Of a DNA stretch of 61,626 nucleotides, positions 55,029 to 61,626 are shown in pieces. Every line of letters begins with the position of its first letter. Within the stretch, counting starts at the first letter, position 1. The notes beneath the pieces are model-generated. The model did not search any database. It had not been told where the DNA came from and saw only the letters and a program-made list of their open reading frames with translations. Source of the stretch: Schoenoplectus triqueter (Eukaryota > Streptophyta > Magnoliopsida > Poales > Cyperaceae); the NCBI GenBank assembly GCA_964058805.1, contig CAXKVV010000199.1, positions 1 to 61,626 of the forward strand, given 5' to 3'. The translations under genes were made by a program, and so were the position numbers.

Positions 55029-57206
55029 CTAGGCGAAGAGAGCACGATATGTGTCAGCCTCATGTGCCATTTCATCGAGCGTACGATCTTTCCTCTCTAT
55101 GTCAAGGTCAAGCTTCTCCTTCAATTCCTTCTCCTTCACATCAATCTAAAATTATTTTAAACTCAGTTCGCGGAAATAACATGTGGGATTGTTTAAACTG
55201 AAATTGAAACAGAGAAATTTCACATACTGCGTCATATATTTCATCATTCTTCTCAAAGTCGCCAGACTTTCTAGGGATCACATGGATGTGAACATGTGGG
55301 ACTGTTTGGCCTGCTTGTGGACCATCCTGGAAATAAATAAAAAAGTGACTGAGATTTTTGGTGAATAAATTAAGAAGAGGATAAAGAAAAGAAAATAACT
55401 TAGTTCTCGATTTGTGGACAGTTGGGACAAAACAGAAAATGCCAACTCAATTGATAACTTTAAATATATTCAAGTCAAATTAACTATCCTTCAATAGTTG
55501 CAGGTCTTACAACACAAAAAATTTTGATAAAAAATACAGCAAAATATTCAATATGTGCTCTTTGTAAGCCCCCAAAATAATGTTTTCAAGAAAAAGAATT
55601 ATTCAGATTTAGCACTTCCATAAGAGATGTGAATGGCGTTATCAGTCAAGAAGCAAAATTAAGAAGCATCTCTTCACAAATTACCTGAATAGCAAGTGTG
55701 AGAGAAGAAGCCTTGTGAAATTGCTCAAGCTTAGCACCAACCTTTTGAGCAGTGATCCACAAACTACTTGTCTCATCAGATGTCAGATCAATAAAACGCT
55801 TCACCTCACGGCGTGGGCAAACAAGCACATGTAATAAATTGTTAAGGCACACATAAAAAACTTATATAGTATAATTCTAAACTTGTCAGGGGTGAGAGGA
55901 AAAAGGGGGTTGAGATTGTAACATTTTAGAACCAGAATTCTTTGACAAAACTAGAGAAAACATCACACATTTTAAATTGGAAATTCCCCATTATCAAATT
56001 AAGCAGTTAAAAAGAGGCTCGAGGTCTTTCCAATTTCAGTAAGAAAATAAGGGATGTGACCTAATAAATGTGTGTGTGTGTGCAATGTATAAATCACTTC
56101 TCTCCAAAAGGATATGACCTGAAACAAGAGAGAAATTACAATTATTCCTGCTTCCATATTCACACATTTATATTTGGATAAATAACATAAATTTTAATTT
56201 TCTTTATTGTAATTTTCAGCTCTCAATTTCTCAAAGTAGGCCTTTTTAATGTGTATGGATATAAAAGAAAGTCGCAATGTTTCCGGGTGAGCGAATCCTC
56301 TAGTATATTTGATGTTCATTTTTTCTTAAATTGTCAGATCTTGCTCCCAACCTGTCCCCTACATTTCTTTCATCCTGTTTTCTGCTCAAAATAGTGGGGA
56401 AACACCATCCCACTTCTTCTATAAGATTATTGTCCAGTCTTTTCCAGACTTTTATGCATCAAATATATTTACAACAAACAAGAAAAGTAGCATCTTTTGA
56501 TGAAAGAAGGATAATCCAGCTTTTTTCAAAAATTCCTTCATTTTCTACCACATCAAACGGCCCATACTCGAAAATAAACATTCTGTGTTCAGTTTCAATG
56601 CAGCGGTGTGAAGTGCATAAAAAATAATAATGTTAACAAATAACAATCAATTGAACTTCAACATGTGTGAAAATATCTGAAATAGCAAGGAAATCATAAC
56701 AAAAGGATGTTACGTGGTCGCTAATCCTAACTTGTTAAGTAATTGTTTTTTTATCAAATACATTAAGTAATTGTTAAAGTCAATAAGCTAAATTTCTTCT
56801 CCACAAGAAATTTTTAACTCGATTTCCAACATTGTTTATGCGATTTCATCTCAATTTAAACCCTTGACCGTCGAAAATCTAAGAAAATACATAAAAATTA
56901 AGAAATGCAGCCAACACACCAGTTCATAGAATCAATTCAGATAGAAAAGGAGAAGAGAAGTGCACCAGGAAGGAGAGGTCGGAGGTTGACCATGGCGTAG
57001 GAGAGAGAGGTCGAGTAGAACACCTCCCTGGGGTCTATCTTGTACGGCCCGAACCTGTACTGCTCCCCTTCTCCTGCTCCTTCCATTCTTGTACAAGCGA
57101 GGCGGCGATCGAGGAGGACGCAGAGGTGGAGGCGAGGCAAGAGAGACGAAGAGTAGCAGCTGGGAAGAAAGACGGAGAAGAGCGGTCTACAGCTAAGCAC
57201 GCTCAT
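55029..57206 (-). CDS. FHIT: FHIT-type HIT hydrolase (bis(5'-adenosyl)-triphosphatase), five exons including a 3-nt microexon
   Basis: Hydrolyses dinucleoside polyphosphates such as Ap3A; it belongs to the Fhit branch of the HIT family. Exons: 56966-57206, 56116-56118 (GTC), 55685-55830, 55228-55326, 55029-55145. The frame is open for 201 residues from the ATG at 57206, or 161 from a second ATG at 57086, where the conserved domain begins ([15 protein letters not shown]). Key motifs are [32 protein letters not shown], then [19 protein letters not shown] with the catalytic histidine triad, and the typical C-terminal coiled segment ending [10 protein letters not shown]. The first 40 residues ([20 protein letters not shown], then [10 protein letters not shown]) are rich in Ser, Leu and Arg and could target an organelle; that is inference. 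Without the GTC microexon the invariant Gly-His of PGH would read Asp. The second intron is AT-AC. Confidence 0.92.
55831..56115 (-). other. U12-type AT-AC intron of FHIT (285 nt)
   Basis: The sense strand starts ATATCCTTTTGG, the U12 5' splice consensus, and ends with TTAC. CCTTAAC at 55841-55847 matches the U12 branch site, 11-12 nt before the 3' splice site. There is no AG near this 3' boundary. Removal of this intron is required to join GTC to ATGTGCTTG. Confidence 0.85.
56116..56118 (-). other. 3-nt microexon GTC of FHIT
   Basis: It is bounded by a strong U2 acceptor (CTCTCTTGTTTCAG) and the U12 donor ATATCCTT. It joins CCTG upstream to ATGTGC downstream to give CCT GGT CAT GTG C, restoring the family motif LLPGHVLV. 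Confidence 0.8.
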
Positions 57207-57254
57207 TGTGCTTTCATCGGTGCATCTACGCCGAGTGTTTCTTTTTTCCCAAGA

Positions 57255-57335
57255 AACACTTGACACGTGTAATTCAATGGGCCTTAGACCGAACACAAAG
57301 GCTTTTAGCTTAATATCTACTTGACACGTGTAAAA
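57255..57335. promoter_or_regulatory. Paired G-boxes upstream of FHIT
   Basis: ACTTGACACGTGTAA is repeated with CACGTG cores at 57264-57269 and 57325-57330, about 60 bp apart and 58-124 bp upstream of the first ATG. Between and beside them lie AAGGCTTTTA / TAAAAGCCTTT inverted repeats and GGGCC/GGGCT words. bZIP or bHLH factors bind CACGTG; use here is inference. Confidence 0.5.
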
Positions 57336-58241
57336 GCCTTTGTTCAATTTTGGGCTTTGAACCCAAATTTGAACTAAGTGATGATCCTTGTGTTTTTTAA
57401 CGTCTGGAACATAAATCACTATAAATTGCAAAACCTTAAAATAGAACAACGTTTATTGATATATTTTTTTTATTAATAAATTGATAGTTTTGAATTATAT
57501 AAAATCTCATTATCGTTTGATAGTTCATTAAAAATTATTAAATTGAAGCAGTTACATATTGTATAGACTATCAAATGATAATTAAATTATATAAAATTTG
57601 AAACACTATTAATCTATAAGTAATATAATATATTTATAAAAAAAATTCTAATTTTAAAATTATTTTATATTTATTTAAAAGTCCGTTATCAAAATTATTA
57701 AAATAACTCATTGTCAAGTATCTCTCCCCATTTCAAATACTCATTTTTTTATCATTTATTCAAACTTGACATTTTTATACTTTTTAAAATCTCTCGAAGT
57801 GCTAATATAGGCTCATAAAATTTCATAATATTTGGAGTATCCGACGGACAGAAAATTGACCCACACACAGAAGTTCACTAATTCCAGATTTAACATTTGT
57901 TACTTGCAACTATAATAGCGCTCTAAATTTATCCAACTAACATGTCCTTATATTTTTTTGAAAAACTTACTAAGAATCTATATGTTGATGAAGGACGTGA
58001 CGTCAAATTATTTGAATAAGAAAAAAAGTACGAAAACAACACTACAATTTTAGAAAAGTTAAACAATCAGTAAATGCAGACTGCAAAAGGTTACTCAAGA
58101 GCAGTATAATATTAGATTATATCTAGTACTCTTATTTTAGTCTTATCCTAAAACTATATAATGGTTATTTACAAAGTTACGATTATTTAGCATTTAACTT
58201 TTAGTATATTAAGAATAGTAAAATAAAACATGCCAAGAGCT
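57336..58241. other. AT-rich intergenic stretch, nothing recognised
   Basis: No gene or clear repeat is seen between the FHIT promoter and the LINE. Confidence 0.4.
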
Positions 58242-58394
58242 TTCCGAAGTATACAACAACAACAACAAAGCCTTTAATCCCAAATAAATTGAGGTAAGCT
58301 AGAAATAAAACCCAATCGGAAAGCATAAGATCAAAGATCTCAAATATCAATAATAATGATGAATATGATGAAAGAAAAATAAATAAATAAATAA

Positions 58395-58431
<37 letters not shown>

Positions 58432-58849
58432 GATGATAATAATAATGATGACGATAATATGATAATAATAATGATGATAATGTTGCTGATAATATGCTAA
58501 TAATAACAGCAATAATAACAATAATAATAGTAATAGTACACTAAATCTTTATTATAAAATCTATTTCTAAATCCTAAAATTCTATTTTAAAAACTTAATT
58601 CTAAATTCTAAATCCTAAAATTCTAAAATTCTATTTCTAAAACCTATTTCTTAATTCTAAATTCTATAATCCTAAAAATCTAAGATTCTGAAGTCAATAA
58701 CTCTACTACTAGACTCTACTCCTAAATCATGATTCAAATACATGAATCGTCATTTTCCAAGCATTCTTATCCAAAATAAGTTTTTTGGATATATTTTATT
58801 CCTTCAAATATCTTTTTATTGTTTCCTCCCATGTCAATCCCGATCAACA

Positions 58850-60235
58850 TCTTTCTCTTCTTGTATTTTCAGGACGACTTAGAATATCGCTACATACTGG
58901 TGCTTCAGGAGGCCTCCGTTAGATATGATCAAACCATCACAAACGATGTTGGACTAGCTTCTCTTGAATTTGTGTTACCCTAAGTTTGTCCCTAATATCA
59001 TAATTTCTAATTCGATCTCTCCTTGTGTGGCCACATATCCAACGCAACATCCGCATTTCAGCTGCACTTATCTTCTGGATGTGTTGTTCTTTTGTAGCCC
59101 AATATTATGCGCCATACATCATCGTGGGTCTAATCGTCGCCATGTAGAACTTATCTTTTAGTTTGTTTGGGACTTTCTTGTCACAAAAAATACCAGATGC
59201 ATGTCTCCATTTTACCCATTCAGCCCTTATTTTATGACTAACATATTCATCGATCTCTCCGTCACTCTGCAACATCGATCTCAAATAAAGAAATATGTCA
59301 TTCATGGGTACTACTCGTTCATCCAAACTAACATCTCCGTCATCTAAGTTTTCCCCGCTGAACCGACACCTCATATATTCAGTTTTGGTCCTACTAAGTC
59401 TAAAACATTTTGATTCTAAAATTTATCTCCATAACTCTAGTTTCTGATTTACTCCAATTCTACTCTCGTCAATCAGCACTACATCATCAGCAAAGAGTAT
59501 ACATCAAGGAATATCATCTTGTATGTCATTTGTGATTTCATCCATTACCAAAATAAAAATATATAGTCTCAATGCAGACCCTTGATGTAATTCTATCTTA
59601 ATATAAAATATATTGGACTCGTCGTCACATGCTCTAACATAAGTCACAATATTTGTGTACATATCTTTAATAAGGGTAACGTACTTTGTTGGGGCTAGTT
59701 TCCTTTCGAGTGCCCACCACATGATATTTCTCGGTATTTTATTATACGCTTTCTCTAAATCAATAAATATCATATGTAGGTCATCTTTCTGTTCTCAATG
59801 TTTTTGCAAAAATTATCTTATCAAGAAAATCACCTCCATAGTGGACCTCTCAGGCATAAAACCAAAATAATTTTTAAAAATAGTTGTCAATTTTCTTAAA
59901 CGATGCTCGACCACTCTCTTCCAAAGTTTTATGATATAACTCATGAACTTAATTCCTCTATAATTAGTACAACTTTGAATATCTCCTTTATTTTTGAAGA
60001 TTTATACTAATATATTTCTTCTCCACTCATCAGACATCTTATTATACTAAAAAATAATATTAAATAGCTTACTCATCAGACATCTTATTACACTAAAAAA
60101 TAATATTAAATAGCTTAGTGAGCCACACTATCTCGAAAACATCTCTATACCTTGAGCCACACTATCTCGAAAACGATAACATCTCTATACCTCAATCGAG
60201 ATGTCATCTAATCCTAATGCCTTTTATGTTTCATC
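58850..60235 (-). pseudogene. RTE-type reverse transcriptase (decayed)
   Basis: From the 5' end the frames read KALGLDDISIEV, then VFIDLEKAYNKIPRNIMWWA-like sequence, LHQGSALRLYIFILVMDEI, a TGA replacing the Trp before CILFADDVVLIDES (the FADD active site is still readable), then FSGENLDDGDVSLDERVV, KDKFYMATIRPTMMYGA and MRMLRWICGHTRRDRI, ending near RRPPEAPV. Several stop codons and frame changes make it inactive. No endonuclease domain is present. Confidence 0.88.
60025..60190. repeat. Two adjacent short tandem duplications inside the LINE
   Basis: ACTCATCAGACATCTTATTA and the following 26 bases are repeated at 60025-60070 and 60071-60116. Right after, GAGCCACACTATCTCGAAAA..CATCTCTATACC is repeated at about 60120-60190. 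Confidence 0.8.
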
Positions 60236-60247
60236 TTCCGAAGTATA

Positions 60248-61061
60248 AGAACGTTAGTTCTGAATAAACGATGAAAAGGTTATGAACAATTGAAATATGC
60301 CCACAAAAATAACATGGATTTTTCAGCTGTCAGACGCATGTTAAGAAAGCATTCAATGCCAGAATTGATTTTAACCGGTGAACATTCACCAAAGATAATA
60401 CTTCAAGAATATTCACCAAAAATAGGAACAATACTGATGTCACCAAAAATAATACCAAGTAACATAGAATTGCATGAAATGGGTAAAGAAAATAATTGGT
60501 CGCCTCGACCATATGAAACAAATTTTCGGGTTCACACAATCAGTACAGCTTATATATGCATCCCTTGTTGAATTAGAAAATCGGATTAGATACAGACATA
60601 AAAACCAAACCGTATCCATAATAATTTATAATTTTCAGATGCGGATACTGTCGCCTATGAATACGGATAAAGTATTAAAAGAATATGGATATGAATGACC
60701 AGATCAGATCAATATCCATATCCATTATTTCTTACATCCAAATGATGCATTAGCGAAGCTAAGATAAATTCATTCCTTAACTCGGAGAACACAACAATTA
60801 CCCAAGATAACAAACCATTCAGAAATGAGAAACCACAGAAAGATTGAAGGACAACAGATTTGCATAAGGCTAAGTCGAATATATATATCTATAACAAAAA
60901 GGAAAGTCATACAATCCTCTTATCCCCTTGTCATGGGCACTAAAATGTACAGAATTAGAATGTAACAAGTTGGATGACTCCTTGAAGTATATAGTCCTCT
61001 TTAATGTTTCCACAGGGGATGAAAAAGCTTCAAAGGAGTAATTGGGAGAACTTTGGTGCAC
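60248..61061. other. 3' flank and UTR of CUL1
   Basis: No gene is supported. The word TCACCAAAAATA recurs at 60387-60455, and GGATA/TATCC words cluster at 60570-60725. The part near 60870-61061 is probably the CUL1 3' UTR. Confidence 0.45.
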
Positions 61062-61472
61062 TTAGGCAAGGTAGCGGTACAGATTGGGGTTTTCCTTGTC
61101 CCTCTCGAGATAATCCCTGGCAATAAGGTCCTCAATCCTCTTCTTGATAGCCTTGAAATCAGGCTGTAATATAACAAAAAGATAACGAAATGCGGTATAA
61201 CGCTATGCTCTTTCAAAGTAGAAAATTTTGATTAGGGAACCTCATCAGCAAGTAGAATCAATAGCTTAAACAATGGAAGTAAACCAGAGTGAAGGCTTGA
61301 TTACCTTGAACATGCGACCAAGCTGCTCAACACACTCCATGACAAGTTGCTGATGGCCAAGCACCTTGCGACTCTTCATTATACGAACAATTGAGGCATC
61401 AATAGCATATCTCCTGTCTTTGTCAACATCCTCTACCACCTTTTTCTTCTCATCTACTGGGGGAAGTGGAAT
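61062..61472 (-). CDS. CUL1: Cullin-1, last two exons (gene continues beyond window)
   Basis: Scaffold of SCF ubiquitin ligases. Exons are 61305-61472 and 61062-61163, joined in phase. They encode [55 protein letters not shown], then [20 protein letters not shown] and NPNLYRYLA with a stop. This is the C-terminal winged-helix region; RIMKSRK holds the NEDD8 acceptor lysine. The YLA end and these motifs match plant CUL1 rather than CUL3 or CUL4. The upstream acceptor is TTTGCAG; the sequence from 61473 to 61626 is intron, and earlier exons are outside. Confidence 0.95.
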
Positions 61473-61626
61473 CTGCAAACAAGAAATTCATTCTTGGTCG
61501 AGTATGTTAAGATGTACACATAAGTCTTGGACTGAACAGAATCTACTTTAATCTATTATTCAATCTTTTACTTTCTTCCGCGTTATACAGAATTAATAAA
61601 ATAGGTAAGTTGTACATATGAAGAAT

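Larger units (their letters stand above)
58254..60235 (-). mobile_element. 5'-truncated RTE-type LINE with 12-bp TSD
   Basis: TTCCGAAGTATA lies at both 58242-58253 and 60236-60247. The minus strand ends GGGATTAAAGGCTTTGTTGTTG and (TTG)n, the usual 3' tail of plant RTE LINEs. The 5' end is cut within the reverse transcriptase, as expected for incomplete target-primed reverse transcription. The 3' region contains (TTA)n-like arrays at 58380-58540 and a degenerate TTCTAAATCCTAAA repeat at 58545-58690. Confidence 0.9.

Noticed and set aside
56966..56966. Direct joining of FHIT exon 1 to the exon at 55830 without the microexon
   Set aside because: It would pair a U2-type donor with an AC acceptor and would change the invariant Gly-His to Asp.
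57207..57449. N-terminal extension of FHIT upstream of 57206
   Set aside because: The open frame continues, but it crosses the G-box promoter region and carries no targeting or family signature.
58201..58521. 106-codon minus-strand ORF rich in Tyr, Ile and Leu
   Set aside because: It translates the AAT/GAT repeats in the LINE 3' region and is low complexity.
60290..60571. 93-codon plus-strand ORF opposite the CUL1 3' flank
   Set aside because: It contains TCACCAAAAATA repeat translations (SPKI repeated) and no known domain.

Overview
The window is nuclear DNA of a flowering plant. The reasons are spliced genes with plant-type products (ethanolamine-phosphate cytidylyltransferase, CC-NB-ARC-LRR resistance proteins, a FHIT-type HIT hydrolase, cullin-1), very AT-rich intergenic DNA, a hAT transposon of the RICESLEEPER type, a copia fragment primed by initiator Met-tRNA, and an RTE-type LINE. 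The lineage cannot be fixed from the sequence alone. All cellular genes lie on the minus strand; the only well-supported plus-strand gene is the hAT transposase.

Layout. 1-1.7 kb: three long palindromic elements sitting in dinucleotide microsatellites. 6.2-11.9 kb: a complete nine-exon PECT1-type gene, with a hAT-like MITE in intron 6 and several tandem duplications in its introns. 13.9-17.1 kb: a large inverted repeat whose loop holds three more palindromes of the same family as those at 0.4-1.7 kb. 17-30 kb: a gene-poor stretch with a decayed hAT C-terminal fragment, a duplicated segment, an unrecognised 145-codon ORF and a degenerate repeat array. 30.7-52 kb: a resistance-gene cluster, with NLR1 (a one-base expansion of an A run breaks the frame), an LRR pseudogene with a large internal deletion, and NLR2 (open). 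Inserted in this cluster are a 5265-bp hAT element with a perfect 8-bp target duplication and an apparently intact five-exon transposase, a copia LTR-gag fragment, and smaller MITEs. 55.0-57.2 kb: a FHIT-type gene that seems to need a 3-nt microexon between a normal intron and a U12-type AT-AC intron. 58.25-60.24 kb: a 5'-truncated RTE LINE with a 12-bp target duplication. 61.06 kb to the end: the last two exons of cullin-1.

The genes do not form one pathway. PECT1 is phospholipid housekeeping, FHIT is dinucleoside polyphosphate hydrolysis, CUL1 is an SCF ubiquitin ligase scaffold, and the NLRs are immune receptors. NLR1, the pseudogene and NLR2 come from one tandem family: they share the same C-terminal splice donor, and NLR1 and NLR2 share a small second exon and a related distal tail. 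The most unusual things seen are the palindrome family (one shared core, exchanged palindromic ends, always in microsatellites), the microexon/U12 arrangement in FHIT, and the intact hAT element placed 0.43 kb upstream of the NLR1 start codon.
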